DNA of 64,000 bases from Streptomyces niger (GTDB lineage Bacteria; Actinomycetota; Actinomycetes; Streptomycetales; Streptomycetaceae). This document shows, in pieces, positions 25,276 through 37,581 of this stretch. The position numbers were made by a program, and so were the translations under genes. The DNA lies in contig NZ_JOFQ01000005.1 in the NCBI RefSeq assembly GCF_000718305.1, positions 186,001 to 250,000 of the forward strand, in the 5' to 3' direction. Position 1 is the stretch's first letter. Each line of letters starts with the position of its first letter. The notes beneath the pieces were generated by a model that had not been told where the DNA came from, did no database searches, and was given only the letters and a program-made list of their open reading frames with translations.

Positions 25276-26904
25276 GTGACCCCCCACATATCGCGCACCA
25301 CTCGTATCGTCGGCGCCTCCGCCGCCGCGGCAGCACTGCTCGCGGCCGGCATCGCCACCGGCACCGCGGGCGCAGCCCCCGCCTCCCACCAGGCCGCCGG
25401 CGCGCCGATCAAGATGACCGCCTCGCACCGCGCGGAGCTGCTCCGCGACGCGCAGGCCACCAAGGCGAAGACCGCCGAGGAGCTCGGGCTCGGCGCCAAG
25501 GAGAAGCTGGTCGTCAAGGACGTCATCAAGGACGCCGACGGCACCACGCACACCCGCTACGACCGCACCTACGACGGCCTCCCCGTCCTCGGCGGCGACC
25601 TCGTCGTCCACCAGGCCAAGGGCGGCGCCATCGAATCGACCACCAAGGCCACGAAGGCCGCCGTCAAGGTCGCCTCCACCAGCGCGAAGATCGCCCCGAA
25701 GAAGGCCGCGGCCTCGGCCCAGACGGTGTCCGGGAAGACCGAGGGCATCAAGAAGTCCGACGCGGCCACCCCGAACAAGGTGATCTGGGCCGCCACGGGC
25801 AAGCCGGTCCTCGCGTACGAGACCGTGGTCAAGGGCGTCCAGAAGGACGGCACCCCCAGCGAGCTGCACGTCATCACGGACGCCAACACCGGCAAGAAGC
25901 TCTTCCAGCACCAGGCCATCGAGACCGGCGCCGGCACCAGCATGTACAGCGGCAAGGTCGAGCTGGCCACCAAGAAGGGCGGCAGCGGCTACGAGCTGAC
26001 CGACGACTCGCGCGGCGGCCACTCCACGTTGGACCTGGGCGGTTCGGAGAGCGGCGAGGGCAAGCTGCTCACGGACGACGACGACAAGTGGGGCACCGGC
26101 AAGGGTGACGACCCGCAGACCGCCGCCGTCGACGCGGCGTACGGCGCGCAGGTCACCTGGGACTACTACAAGAAGGTGCACGGCCGCAGCGGCATCAAGG
26201 GCGACGGCAAGGGCGCGACGTCCCGCGTGCACTACGGCCAGGACTACGTCAACGCGTTCTGGGACGACAGCTGCTTCTGCATGACGTACGGCGACGGCGA
26301 GGGCAACACCCACCCGCTGACCGCGCTGGACGTGGCGGCGCACGAGATGTCGCACGGCGTCACCTCGGCCACCGCGAACCTGGAGTACAGCGGCGAGTCC
26401 GGCGGCCTGAACGAGGCCACCTCGGACATCTTCGGCACGGCGACGGAGTTCAGCGCCAAGAACGCCGAGGACCCGGGCGACTACCTCATCGGCGAGAAGA
26501 TCGACATCAACGGTGACGGCTCGCCGCTGCGGTACATGGACAAGCCGAGCAAGGACGGCAACTCGCTGGACTTCTGGAAGGAGGGCGCCGGCGACGTCGA
26601 CGTGCACTACTCCTCCGGCATCGCCAACCACTTCTTCTACCTGCTGTCCGAGGGCAGCGGCGCCAAGGAGATCGACGGTGTGAAGTACGACAGCCCGACC
26701 GCCGACGGCTCCAAGGTCACGGGCATCGGCCGGGACAAGGCCGAGAAGATCTGGTACAAGGCGCTGACCGAGAACATGACCTCGACGACCGACTACAAGG
26801 CGGCCCGCGAGGCGACCGTGAAGGCGGCCACCGACCTGTACGGCAAGGACAGCGCCGAGGTCAAGGGCGTCGAGTCGGCCTGGACCGGCGTCAACGTGAA
26901 GTAA
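25276..26904 (+). CDS. Secreted M4 (thermolysin-family) metalloprotease
   Basis: 542 residues: Sec signal peptide (about 1-33, Ala-rich), propeptide (about 45-225) and the M4 catalytic domain to the end. The zinc motif is HEMSH (356-360) and Glu380 lies in GGLNEATSD; VDVHYSSGI supplies the catalytic His. It closely matches the upstream protease through the catalytic domain (CFCMTYGDG, GEKIDINGDG) but lacks the P-domain. The GTG at 25276 has GAAGGAG at 25264-25270. Two related inverted repeats precede it. It converges with glgP; a 16-bp stem-loop lies between them. Confidence 0.95.
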   Translation: MTPHISRTTRIVGASAAAAALLAAGIATGTAGAAPASHQAAGAPIKMTASHRAELLRDAQATKAKTAEELGLGAKEKLVVKDVIKDADGTTHTRYDRTYDGLPVLGGDLVVHQAKGGAIESTTKATKAAVKVASTSAKIAPKKAAASAQTVSGKTEGIKKSDAATPNKVIWAATGKPVLAYETVVKGVQKDGTPSELHVITDANTGKKLFQHQAIETGAGTSMYSGKVELATKKGGSGYELTDDSRGGHSTLDLGGSESGEGKLLTDDDDKWGTGKGDDPQTAAVDAAYGAQVTWDYYKKVHGRSGIKGDGKGATSRVHYGQDYVNAFWDDSCFCMTYGDGEGNTHPLTALDVAAHEMSHGVTSATANLEYSGESGGLNEATSDIFGTATEFSAKNAEDPGDYLIGEKIDINGDGSPLRYMDKPSKDGNSLDFWKEGAGDVDVHYSSGIANHFFYLLSEGSGAKEIDGVKYDSPTADGSKVTGIGRDKAEKIWYKALTENMTSTTDYKAAREATVKAATDLYGKDSAEVKGVESAWTGVNVK

Positions 26905-27048
26905 CCCCCGCAGTAACGCTCCGCCACCAGGCCCCCCTTACAGTTCGGGGAGCTTAGCGGGGCGGGCGGCAGGGTGGGCGTCGTCCACAGGGTGATCGGT
27001 CGCCGGAAGCGATCCGTCACCCCGGGGACGGCCCGCCGTCCACAGGCC

Positions 27049-27091
27049 GAGCGGTGTCCGGAGGCTCCCGAATTCCCTCCGGACACCGCTC
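27049..27091. terminator. 16-bp stem-loop between M4 protease and glgP
   Basis: GAGCGGTGTCCGGAGG (27049-27064) pairs perfectly with CCTCCGGACACCGCTC (27076-27091) around an 11-base loop. The flanking genes converge, so it can end transcripts from either side. Confidence 0.75.
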
Positions 27092-27129
27092 CTCCATGTC
27101 ATGGGGCGGGTCTGGTCGTACTGGTCGTA

Positions 27130-27164
27130 CGGCGCCGTGCCGGGCTGTTCGGGACACGGCGCCG
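27130..27164 (-). terminator. 10-bp stem-loop just past glgP
   Basis: CGGCGCCGTG (27130-27139) pairs perfectly with CACGGCGCCG (27155-27164) across a 15-base loop. It begins 8 bases after the leftward glgP stop (27172), which favours a role in ending the glgP transcript. Confidence 0.6.
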
Positions 27165-27171
27165 CAGCGGG

Positions 27172-29811
27172 TCAGCGGAGCAGCACTCCGGCCGCTTCGT
27201 TCGTGGCTTCCGAGGGGACCGCGAGCAGGCCCATCTCGGCGCCGGTCGCGAGGAGGGGGTGGGCGGGGAGGATGCGGACGGTGTAGCCGAAGGGGCCCGT
27301 CCGGTCCAGCACCAGCGGTCCCTCGTAGAGCCAGCGGCCGTCCAGGTCGGGGCCGCCGGCCGGCTTCAGCGCCACGGTGAGCGGGTCGGCGATCCGGTCG
27401 GACTCGTCGACCCGGCCGGAGACCAGCTGCACCTCGACGTCCTCGGGGGCCAGCTCGTCCAGCGCCACCCGGACGCGGAGCGCCAGGGTGCCGCCCAGTT
27501 CGGCCTGGCCGTTGGCGGGCGTGGCGGCGCTGCCGGTCTCGACGTGGTCGACGGCGACCCGCGGCCAGGCCTCGCGCACCCGGGCCTTCCAGCGCGCCAG
27601 GTCGCGCGCGGCGTCCGGGGTGAGGGCGCGGTGCGCGTGCGCGGCGGGGGCGTAGAGCCGCTCGACGTACTCGCGGACCATCCGGCCGGCCAGCACCTTC
27701 GGGCCGAGGGTGACGAGCGTGCGGCGGACCATCTCGACCCAGCGGTGCGGTACGCCCGCCTCGTCGCGCTCGTAGAAGCGGGGCGCGACGCGCTGTTCGA
27801 GGAGTTCGTAGAGGGCCGCCGCTTCGAGGTCGTCGCGGCGTTCCTCGTCGGTGGCGGTGCCGTCGGCGGTCGGGATGGACCAGCCGAAGTCCGGCTCGTA
27901 CCACTCGTCCCACCAGCCGTCGAGGACGGAGAGGTTCAGCGCGCCGTTGAGGGCCGCCTTCATGCCGGAGGTGCCGCAGGCCTCCAGGGGGCGCAGCGGG
28001 TTGTTCAGCCAGATGTCGCAGCCCGGGTAGAGCTTCTGCGCCATCGCCATGCCGTAGTCGGGCAGGAAGACGATGCGGTGCCGGACGCGCGGGTCGTCGG
28101 CGAATCGGACCAGTTCCTGGACGAGGCGCTTGCCGCTGTCGTCGGCGGGGTGGGCCTTGCCGGCGACCACGATCTGGATCGGCCGCTCGGGGTGGAGCAG
28201 CAGTTCCATGAGCCGGTCGCGGTCCCGGAGCATGAGGGTGAGGCGCTTGTAGGAGGGGACGCGGCGGGCGAAGCCGATGGTGAGGATGTCGGGGTCGAGG
28301 ACCTGGTCGATCCAGCCCAGCTCGGCGGTGGCGGCGCCGCGCTGCCGCCAGGAGGCGCGCAGCCGCATCCGTACCTCGGTGACCAGCTGCTCGCGCAGGG
28401 TGCGGCGGAGGTCCCAGATGGCGGGGTCGGAGATGTCGGCCACCGCCGACCAGCGTTCGGAGCCGCCGACGGTGAGGGCGTCCTCGGTGCGGGTGGCGCC
28501 GATCTGGCGGGCGCCGAGGCGGAAGACCTCGGGGGCGACCCAGGTGGGTGCGTGCACGCCGTTGGTGACGGAGGTGATCGGTACCTCGTCGGGGTCGAAG
28601 CCGGGCCAGAGTCCGGCGAACATCTGCCGGCTGACGCCGCCGTGCAGGGTGGAGACGCCGTTGGCGCGCTGGGCGAGCCGGAGGCCCATGACGGCCATGT
28701 TGAAGACGTTGGATTCGCCGCCGGGGTAGCTCTCCATGCCGAGGCCGAGGATCCGGGCGGCGTCGATGCCGGGGAGTTCGCCGTCGGGGCCGAAGTGCCG
28801 GGCGACCAGTTCGCGGTCGAAGCGGTCGATGCCGGCGGGCACCGGGGTGTGGGTGGTGAAGACGGTGCCGGCGCGTACGGCTTCCAGGGCGCTGTCGAAA
28901 TCGAGTCCGCCGGCGTTTTCTTCGGACAGTTCGCGGATGCGTTCCAGGCCGAGGAAGCCGGCATGGCCCTCATTGGTGTGGAAGACCTCGGGCGCTGGAT
29001 GGCCGGTGAGCCGGCAGTAGGTACGGACGGCGCGTACGCCGCCGATGCCGAGCAGCATCTCCTGGAGGAGGCGGTGTTCGCTGCCGCCGCCGTAGAGCCG
29101 GTCGGTGACCTGGCGTTCGCCGGGGCCGTTCTCCTCGACGTCGGAGTCGAGGAGGAGCAGGGGTACGCGGCCGACGCGGGCCTGCCAGATGTACGAGCGC
29201 AGCCGGCGGCCGCCGGGGAGGGCGAGGGAGACCTGTGCCGGGCTGCCGTCCTCCTCGCGGAGGAGTTCCAGCGGCAGCTCGTTGGGGTCCAGGACCGGGT
29301 AGTGCTCCTGCTGCCAGCCTTCGCGGGAGAGGGTCTGGCGGAAGTAGCCGTGGCGGTAGAGCAGCCCGACGCCGATGAGTGGGACGCCGAGGTCGGAGGC
29401 GGCCTTGAGGTGGTCGCCGGCGAGGATGCCGAGGCCGCCGGAGTACTGCGGCAGCGCTGCGGTGATGCCGAATTCGGGCGAGAAGTAGGCGACGGCCTCG
29501 GGCAGCGAGCCGTCGACGGACTGGTACCAGCGGCGGCCGGCGAGGTAGTCCTGCAGCTCGTCGGCGCAGGCGGTGAGCCGGCGCAGGAAGCGGCGGTCGG
29601 CGGCGAGCTCGGCGAGCCGCTCGGCGGTGACGGTGCCCAGGAGCTGGACGGGGTCGGAGCCGGGCCGCTGGCGGCCGTCGGGGTCCAGGGCGTGGAAGAG
29701 TTCGCGGGTTTCGGTGTGCCAGGACCAGCGCAGGTTCCGCGCCAGTTCGCTGAGCGGTCGTAGGGACGGGGGAAGGACAGGGCGCACGGTGAATCGACGA
29801 ATGGCCTTCAC
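27172..29811 (-). CDS. glgP: Alpha-glucan phosphorylase
   Basis: 879-residue GT35 phosphorylase of the short actinobacterial form, which releases glucose-1-phosphate from alpha-1,4-glucan chains. It starts VKAIRRFTVRPVLPPSLRPL and shows EFGITAALPQYSGGLGILAGDH, HTNEGHAGF, TSVTNGVHAPTW and the PLP-lysine segment EACGTSGMKAALNG. An N-terminal DUF3417-type segment and a C-terminal extension after the PLP domain are typical of this subfamily. The GTG at 29811 is chosen by homology memory; no well-spaced ribosome site is visible. It is divergent from the subtilisin and the glgE cluster, and would recycle the glucan those genes build. Confidence 0.93.
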   Translation of the reverse strand: MKAIRRFTVRPVLPPSLRPLSELARNLRWSWHTETRELFHALDPDGRQRPGSDPVQLLGTVTAERLAELAADRRFLRRLTACADELQDYLAGRRWYQSVDGSLPEAVAYFSPEFGITAALPQYSGGLGILAGDHLKAASDLGVPLIGVGLLYRHGYFRQTLSREGWQQEHYPVLDPNELPLELLREEDGSPAQVSLALPGGRRLRSYIWQARVGRVPLLLLDSDVEENGPGERQVTDRLYGGGSEHRLLQEMLLGIGGVRAVRTYCRLTGHPAPEVFHTNEGHAGFLGLERIRELSEENAGGLDFDSALEAVRAGTVFTTHTPVPAGIDRFDRELVARHFGPDGELPGIDAARILGLGMESYPGGESNVFNMAVMGLRLAQRANGVSTLHGGVSRQMFAGLWPGFDPDEVPITSVTNGVHAPTWVAPEVFRLGARQIGATRTEDALTVGGSERWSAVADISDPAIWDLRRTLREQLVTEVRMRLRASWRQRGAATAELGWIDQVLDPDILTIGFARRVPSYKRLTLMLRDRDRLMELLLHPERPIQIVVAGKAHPADDSGKRLVQELVRFADDPRVRHRIVFLPDYGMAMAQKLYPGCDIWLNNPLRPLEACGTSGMKAALNGALNLSVLDGWWDEWYEPDFGWSIPTADGTATDEERRDDLEAAALYELLEQRVAPRFYERDEAGVPHRWVEMVRRTLVTLGPKVLAGRMVREYVERLYAPAAHAHRALTPDAARDLARWKARVREAWPRVAVDHVETGSAATPANGQAELGGTLALRVRVALDELAPEDVEVQLVSGRVDESDRIADPLTVALKPAGGPDLDGRWLYEGPLVLDRTGPFGYTVRILPAHPLLATGAEMGLLAVPSEATNEAAGVLLR

Positions 29812-30226
29812 GCTCCGACCGTAGCGGCGGCTCGGCCGCGGCAACCACAGCGCGCGCCCCGCGCCGCTGACAACCGCTCGAAAGGCCCGCCCCACGCGCC
29901 ATGTGTGCTCCCGTGCGCCCCTTGCCGGGCGGGTCGCACGCCGCGCGCCTGGGGCCTGCCCCGGAGCGCGGCACAGGGCCGGCCGGCGCGTGCCCCGCGG
30001 GGCGCGGGGACCGGGCGAGGTGCGGCAATCCGGCCAGAAATCACCGCAACCTTCGCCACGCATCGCTCACCCGATATGGCCGATACTGCCCCCTCGTCCA
30101 CTCTTGTACGGACTCCGGGCCCACGGAAGGCTGCAGGATGGCGTCGGTGGAGCGCGGCGCGGCAGCCGGCGCCACGGAACGCAACACCCTTGCCCGCCTG
30201 TCGAGTTGAAGAGGGGAACTCCGTAC
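29812..30226. other. 415-base divergent promoter region, glgP / subtilisin
   Basis: No gene is accepted here. The gap separates the leftward glgP start from the rightward subtilisin start, so it must hold both promoters. It is GC-rich except for a lower-GC patch around 30040-30090 (ATATGGCCGATACTG). I see no clear operator. Confidence 0.5.
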
Positions 30227-31492
30227 ATGGCCTGGACACGAATAGCCCGGCGACGGCTGGCGGCGGGGGGTACGGCCGCCACGTCGGCGGCCCTGCTCTG
30301 TGCCGCCGCGCTGCCCGCCCACGCCGCGCCGCCCGAGGGCCGGATCCTGGGAGCGGGGGTGACCGGCGCGGTCGACAGCAGCTACATCGTCACCCTCAAG
30401 GCGGGCGCCCGAGGTGTCGAGGCGCGCTCGGCGGCGGGGAAGGGCCTGGCGGCCAAGTACGGGGCGACGATCCGCCGGACGTACCGCGCGGCCATCAACG
30501 GCTATGCCATCCGGGCGAACGAGACCCAGGCCCGGCGGCTCGCGGCCGACCCGGCGGTGGCCACGGTGAGCCAGAACCGCACGATCCGACTGACGGACAG
30601 CGTGGCCGCCCCGGGCACCGCGGCGACGGCTCCCGGGGACGCCCGGAAGAACCCGCCGTCCTGGGGGCTGGACCGGATCGACCAGAAGAGCCTGCCGCTG
30701 GACGGCTCCTACACCGCGCCGGCGCCGGACGGTGCCGGGGTGGAGGTGTACGTCCTGGACACCGGCGTGCGCCTCACCCACGCCGACTTCGGCGGCCGCG
30801 CCAGAAGCGGGCGGGACTTCGTCGGCGGCGACGCGGACGCGAGCGACGAGAACGGCCACGGCACCCATGTGGCCGCCACCATTGCGGGCAAGCAGTACGG
30901 CGTGGCGAACAAGGCCGACATCGTTTCGGTACGGGTGCTGGACGCCAAGGGGGCCGGCACCACCGAAAATGTCATCGCCGGCATCGACTGGGTGGCGCAG
31001 CGGCACGCCGAACAGCCCGGGGTGCCCGCGGTGGCCAACCTGAGCCTGGGCAGCTTCGCCTCGGCGGCGCTGGACAAGGCGGTGCGCAACGCCATCGAGG
31101 CCGGGGTGACGTTCACGGTCGCGGCCGGCAACAACGGCGCGCTGAGCAACCTGTTCTCGCCCGCCCGGGTGCCGGAGGCGATCACCGTCGGCGCCACCGG
31201 CAGCGACGACGCCCGCGCGAACTTCTCCAACTGGGGCCCGGGCGTGGACGTCTACGCACCCGGCGTGGGGATCACCTCGGCGTGGCACTCGGGGGACACG
31301 GCGTCGAAGACGCTCTCCGGTACCTCGATGGCCGCGCCGCACGCCGCGGGCGCCGCCGCGCTGTACCTGGCGAGGCACCGGGGCGCGACGCCGGCGCAGG
31401 TCCAGGAAGCGCTGGTCGCCCGCGCCACGCGGGGCCAGGTGCAGAGCGCCCCTCCGGGTGCGGACCGGCTGCTCCGGGTCGAGGGCTCCTGA
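30227..31492 (+). CDS. Secreted subtilisin-family (S8) serine protease
   Basis: 421 residues: twin-basic N-terminus and signal peptide (about 1-33), an I9 inhibitor propeptide (about 50-125) and a proteinase-K/aqualysin-type catalytic domain. The triad is Asp178 (VLDTGV), His211 (HGTHVA) and Ser367 (SGTSMAAPH), with oxyanion Asn302 (AAGNNG). No C-terminal domain follows the catalytic fold. GAGGGG at 30211-30216 precedes the ATG at 30227. It sits between glgP and glgE but has no obvious metabolic link to them. Confidence 0.94.
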   Translation: MAWTRIARRRLAAGGTAATSAALLCAAALPAHAAPPEGRILGAGVTGAVDSSYIVTLKAGARGVEARSAAGKGLAAKYGATIRRTYRAAINGYAIRANETQARRLAADPAVATVSQNRTIRLTDSVAAPGTAATAPGDARKNPPSWGLDRIDQKSLPLDGSYTAPAPDGAGVEVYVLDTGVRLTHADFGGRARSGRDFVGGDADASDENGHGTHVAATIAGKQYGVANKADIVSVRVLDAKGAGTTENVIAGIDWVAQRHAEQPGVPAVANLSLGSFASAALDKAVRNAIEAGVTFTVAAGNNGALSNLFSPARVPEAITVGATGSDDARANFSNWGPGVDVYAPGVGITSAWHSGDTASKTLSGTSMAAPHAAGAAALYLARHRGATPAQVQEALVARATRGQVQSAPPGADRLLRVEGS

Positions 31493-31520
31493 CGGAGGTC
31501 CCTTCCGGACCGGGCACGAC

Positions 31521-31550
31521 GGCCGGCTCCGCCCGAGGGCGGGGCCGGTC
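31521..31550 (+). terminator. Stem-loop after the subtilisin gene
   Basis: GGCCGGCTCCGCCC (31521-31534) pairs with GGGCGGGGCCGGTC (31537-31550), including two G-U pairs, around a tiny loop that must open to a few bases. It lies 28 bases after the stop. Confidence 0.6.
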
Positions 31551-31751
31551 CGTTGCTGTCCGGATGTCGCGCGGCGACCGGTTCGTCCCCCTTGATCGCC
31601 GTGCACTGTTACGTACGAGTAGTTCATCCGCGGGCGGATTGCCCGGCCGCGGCGCGTGGGAAGGCTCTGTCGGAACGTTCGTCGCGCGCCGCCTCCCCCG
31701 CGTGTCCCGCCCTGCGCACCTCCAACCGAGTGAAAGGCGACAGGACCGTTC

Positions 31752-33817
31752 ATGCCCGCAACCCGTAAGCCCGCCGCGGAGATACAAAGGACAACACCCC
31801 GCAAAATGTCCCAAGTCTCAGGTGATCCCATGATCGGTCGCATTCCCGTCCTGGACGTCCGTCCCCAGATCGACTGCGGGCGCCGCCCGGCCAAGGCGGT
31901 GACCGGCGAGACCTTCGAAGTGTCCGCGACGGTCTTCCGCGAAGGCCATGACGCGGTGGCCGCCAACGTCGTGCTGCGTGACCCGAACGGCCGGAGCGGG
32001 CCGTGGACGCCGATGCGGGAGTTGGCGCAGGGCACGGACCGGTGGGGCGCGCGGATCACCCCGGACACCGAGGGCCGCTGGACGTACACCGTGGAGGCCT
32101 GGTCGGACCCGGTGACCACCTGGCGGCGTACGGCACAGGTGAAGGTCCCGGCGGGGCAGGACACCGACCTGGTGCTCGCCGAGGGCGCTGCGCTGCACGA
32201 GCGGGCGGCGGCGGGGGTGCCGAAGAACGCGGGGCGCGAGTCGATCCTCCGGGTGGTCGACACGCTGCGGGACGAGTCCCTGCCGGCCGCCACCCGGCTG
32301 GCCGCGGCGCTCACCCCGGAGGTCCTGGCCGTTCTCGGCCGGCATCCGCTGCGCGAACTGGTCAGCGCCTCGCGGCCGATGCCGCTGCTGGTGGAGCGGC
32401 GCCGGGCGCTGTACGGCTCGTGGTACGAGATGTTCCCGCGCTCGGAAGGGGCGTACGAGGCGCCCGACGGGACCATGGTCAGCGGCACGTTCCGGACCGC
32501 CGCCGAGCGGCTGCCGGACATCGCCGCGATGGGCTTCGACGTGGTGTATCTCCCGCCGATCCACCCGATCGGCACGACCCACCGCAAGGGCCCGAACAAC
32601 ACGCTCTCCGCGGGGCCGCACGACGTCGGCTCGCCGTGGGCGATCGGTTCGGCCGAGGGCGGTCACGACGCGCTCCACCCGGACCTGGGCACCTTCGAGG
32701 ACTTCGGGCACTTCGTGCAGACCGCGCGGGACCTGCGGATGGAGGTCGCGCTGGACTTCGCGCTGCAGTGTTCGCCGGACCACCCCTGGCTGGACAAGCA
32801 TCCGGAGTGGTTCCACCATCGCGCCGACGGCACCATCGCGTACGCCGAGAACCCACCGAAGAAGTACCAGGACATCCACCCCATCGCCTTCGACGCGGAC
32901 TTCCGCGGCCTGGTGAAGGAGACGGAGCGGCTGCTGCGCTTCTGGATGGAGAAGGGCGTCCGCATCTTCCGGGTGGACAATCCGCACACCAAGCCGGTGG
33001 TGTTCTGGGAGAAGGTGATCTCGGACATCAACCGCACCGATCCGGACGTGGTCTTCCTGGCCGAGGCGTTCACCCGCCCCGCCATGATGCGCACCCTCGC
33101 GCAGGTCGGCTTCCAGCAGTCCTACACCTACTTCACCTGGCGCAACTCCAAGCACGAGCTGACCGAGTACCTCACCGAACTCGCCCACGACTCGGCCTCC
33201 TACATGCGGCCGAACCTCTTCGTGAACACCCCGGACATCCTGCACGCCTATCTCCAGCACGGCGGCCGGGCGGCCTTCGAGGTACGCGCGGTGCTCGCGG
33301 CGACGCTCTCCCCGACGTGGGGGGTGTACGCCGGATACGAGCTGTGCGAGGGGACTCCGGTACGAGACGGCAGCGAGGAGTACCTCGATTCGGAGAAGTA
33401 TCAGCTGCGTCCCCGGGATTGGCAGACAGCGGGCCGTGAGGGCCGTAGCATCGCTCCTCTCATCACGGCACTCAACCGGCTGCGCCGTCGTCATCCGGCA
33501 CTCCAGCAGTTGCGTGATCTGCACTTCCATCATGTCGACAACGACGCCGTCCTCGCCTACTCCAAGCGCGAGGGCGCCGATGTGGTCCTCACGGTCGTGA
33601 ACCTGGACCCGCACCACACCCACGAGGCGACGGTGTCGTTGGACATGCCGGAGCTCGGCCTCGACCGGCACGAGTCCGTACCGGTGCGCGACGAGCTCAC
33701 CGGCGAGACCTACCACTGGGGCAGGGACAACTATGTGCGCCTTGAGCCGGGACGCGCCATGGCGCCCGCGCACGTACTGTCCCTGCGACCGTCCTCACCG
33801 ATCGGAGGGTCACCCAA

Positions 33818-33821
<4 letters not shown>
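31752..33821 (+). CDS. glgE: Maltosyltransferase (alpha-1,4-glucan:maltose-1-phosphate)
   Basis: 689-residue GH13 subfamily 3 enzyme that extends alpha-glucan with maltosyl units from maltose-1-phosphate. It starts [10 protein letters not shown], as I recall for S. coelicolor GlgE1. The catalytic trio is Asp409 ([10 protein letters not shown]), Glu438 (FLAEAFTRP) and Asp495 (NTPDILHAY), each 15 residues beyond the known S. coelicolor positions, a consistent offset. The ribosome site is weak; an in-frame ATG at 31830 preceded by CAGGTG is an alternative. It overlaps treS by 4 bases, so the two are coupled. Confidence 0.96.
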
Positions 33822-35539
<1,718 letters not shown>

Positions 35540-35915
35540 CCGGAAGGATGTTCGGGCGCCGGCCGGGCTGGTGGGCCGGCGCCACGCGGGCGCCCCGTAC
35601 GGAGCGCCCGTACCCCGCCGCGTACGGGCCCGTCGCGCCGGCCGCCCGGCCGCGCCGGGGGCAGGCATTACCCGCCCGTACATGCACGCATGGCGTGTTC
35701 GGGTGTTTTTCGACCTTTCGCCCGGGCAGTCTCCCTACTGCCGCACGGGCCGGAGGATCCTCGCGCCGAGCCTGCGGGCGTGGGGTCCCCGGCCGCAGAT
35801 TCCGCTGCCGTACGGACGATCCTCGCCCGACACGTCCCGCACCGCCCCACAGTAAAGGCCGTATTCCGGGACACTTGCCGTAGCTGTCGTGTGCCCGGGG
35901 AAAGGACGCGACGTC
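35540..35915. other. 376-base gap inside the glgE cluster
   Basis: No gene is accepted. Near the treS end, CGGGCGC (35587-35593) pairs with GCGCCCG (35604-35610) in a region rich in CCCGTACGG and CCGTACGGG runs that can form alternative hairpins. A lower-GC stretch around 35695-35730 holds GGGTGTTTTTCGACC. The gap may hold a terminator for glgE-treS and a separate promoter for mak-glgB. Confidence 0.5.
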
Positions 35916-37520
35916 ATGTCGGAAACCGCCTCGACCCGTGCTCTGCAAGGCCGGCATCACCGGCCGCCCGTCACCGCCGCGCCCGGGCTGCTGCCCTCGC
36001 TCGTGCCGCTGCTGCGCGAATGGGTGCCGCGACAACGGTGGTTCGCGGGCAAGGGCCGTCCGGTCACCGGCTTCGACCTGGTCTCCGCCGCCGAACTGCT
36101 GCCCGTCGACGGGCCCGCGACCCCCGGCATGCTGCACCTCCTGATCCGCGCCCGGCAGCCCGGCCCGCCGGCCCGCACCCCGGAGGACGACGACTGCTAC
36201 CAACTGCTGCTCGGCGTGCACGACACGCTGCCGCCGCGGCTCGCCCACGCCCTGATCGGCCGCCCGGGGGACGGACCGCTGACCGGCCGGACGGTCTACG
36301 ACGCGCTGCTGGACCCGCGGCTCTGCGCGCTGCTGCTGGAACGGCTCCGGGTACCGGGACAGCTGGGCGCGCTCCGCTTCACCGTGGGCCCGGACACCGC
36401 GATCCCCGCCGGGCTGGCCGCGCGGCCGCTGACCGGCGAGCAGTCCAACACCTCGGTGGTGTTCGGCGAGGCCTACATCCTGAAGGTGTTCCGCCGGGCC
36501 TCCCCCGGCCTCAACCCCGACCTGGAACTCCCGCTGGCCCTGGCCCGCGCCAAGTGCTCCCGGGTACCGCCGCCGGCGGCCTGGTTCGAGTCGCAGGCGG
36601 CGGGCCCGGTGCAGCCGGCCGACGGGCACCGCCACCACGCCGCGGAACCGATCACCCTCGGCGTGCTCACCCCGTTCCTGGACGGCGCGGCCGACGGCTG
36701 GCAGCTCGCGCTCAACGCCCTCTCGGTACGCGCCGACTTCACCGGCTCGGCACGGGCGCTCGGCCACGCCACCGCCGAGGTGCACACCGCGCTCGCCGAG
36801 ACGCTCCCCACCACCGAGCTGCGCCGCACTCACCTGGAGCTGATCGCCACCGGCATGGCCGAGCGGCTGGACGCGGCGGCCCGCGCGGTCCCGGCGCTCC
36901 GCCCGTACCGCAACCGGCTGCGCGCCGCCTTCCAGGCGCTTCCCTCGCTCGGCGAGGACGGCCGTACCTTCGCCGCCCAGCGCATCCACGGCGACCTGCA
37001 CCTGGGCCAGACGCTGCGCACGGCGGGCGAGGGCCGCTGGTCGGTCATCGACTTCGAGGGCGAGCCGGCCCGGCCGCTGGCGGAAAGGCGCGACGTCCAG
37101 CCCGCGGTGCGCGACGTCGCCGCTATGCTCCGGTCCTTCGACTACGCGGCGCGCAGCGGCCCCGGCGGCGGCGACGCCTGGTCGCTGGAGTGGGCGCGGC
37201 GCGCACGGGCCGCGTTCTGCCGCGGCTACGCCGAGGCCGGCGGCCTGGATCCGGACTCCGTTCCGGAGCTGATGCGCGCGTACGAGACCGACAAGGCCGT
37301 GTACGAGGTGCTCTACGAGGCCCGGCACCGGCCGGACTGGCTGCCCATCCCGATGGCCGCCGTCCGCCGCCTCGCCGGCGCCGATCCGCACCTCGGCACC
37401 GACCCGCACCTGACGACCGACCCCCATGTGGGCGCGGGGCCCGACCCCTACGCCGACACGGAACCGGAGGAGGGCGACCCGTCGTTCACCGCCTCCGCCC
37501 CGCCCGAGGACCGCAGCTGA
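35916..37520 (+). CDS. mak: Maltokinase
   Basis: 534-residue kinase of the Pep2 type that phosphorylates maltose to maltose-1-phosphate, the GlgE donor. The N-terminal lobe carries the family segment [18 protein letters not shown]. The kinase core has [12 protein letters not shown] (catalytic Asp360) and [12 protein letters not shown] (metal Asp379). The C-terminal 45 residues hold a short repeat of DPHLG/DPHLT/DPHV units and an acidic end, not part of the kinase fold. AAAGGA lies 10 bases before the ATG at 35916. glgB starts 61 bases after its stop. Confidence 0.94.
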   Translation: MSETASTRALQGRHHRPPVTAAPGLLPSLVPLLREWVPRQRWFAGKGRPVTGFDLVSAAELLPVDGPATPGMLHLLIRARQPGPPARTPEDDDCYQLLLGVHDTLPPRLAHALIGRPGDGPLTGRTVYDALLDPRLCALLLERLRVPGQLGALRFTVGPDTAIPAGLAARPLTGEQSNTSVVFGEAYILKVFRRASPGLNPDLELPLALARAKCSRVPPPAAWFESQAAGPVQPADGHRHHAAEPITLGVLTPFLDGAADGWQLALNALSVRADFTGSARALGHATAEVHTALAETLPTTELRRTHLELIATGMAERLDAAARAVPALRPYRNRLRAAFQALPSLGEDGRTFAAQRIHGDLHLGQTLRTAGEGRWSVIDFEGEPARPLAERRDVQPAVRDVAAMLRSFDYAARSGPGGGDAWSLEWARRARAAFCRGYAEAGGLDPDSVPELMRAYETDKAVYEVLYEARHRPDWLPIPMAAVRRLAGADPHLGTDPHLTTDPHVGAGPDPYADTEPEEGDPSFTASAPPEDRS

Positions 37521-37581
37521 CCATCGTGCACAGCGCTTCGGTCCGCCGATCCCCCGACCGCCCCGCCAGGAGGCTTCTCCC

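Noticed and set aside
26974..29763. Rightward open frame of over 900 codons opposite glgP
   Set aside because: Shadow of glgP, which has clear phosphorylase motifs on the minus strand.
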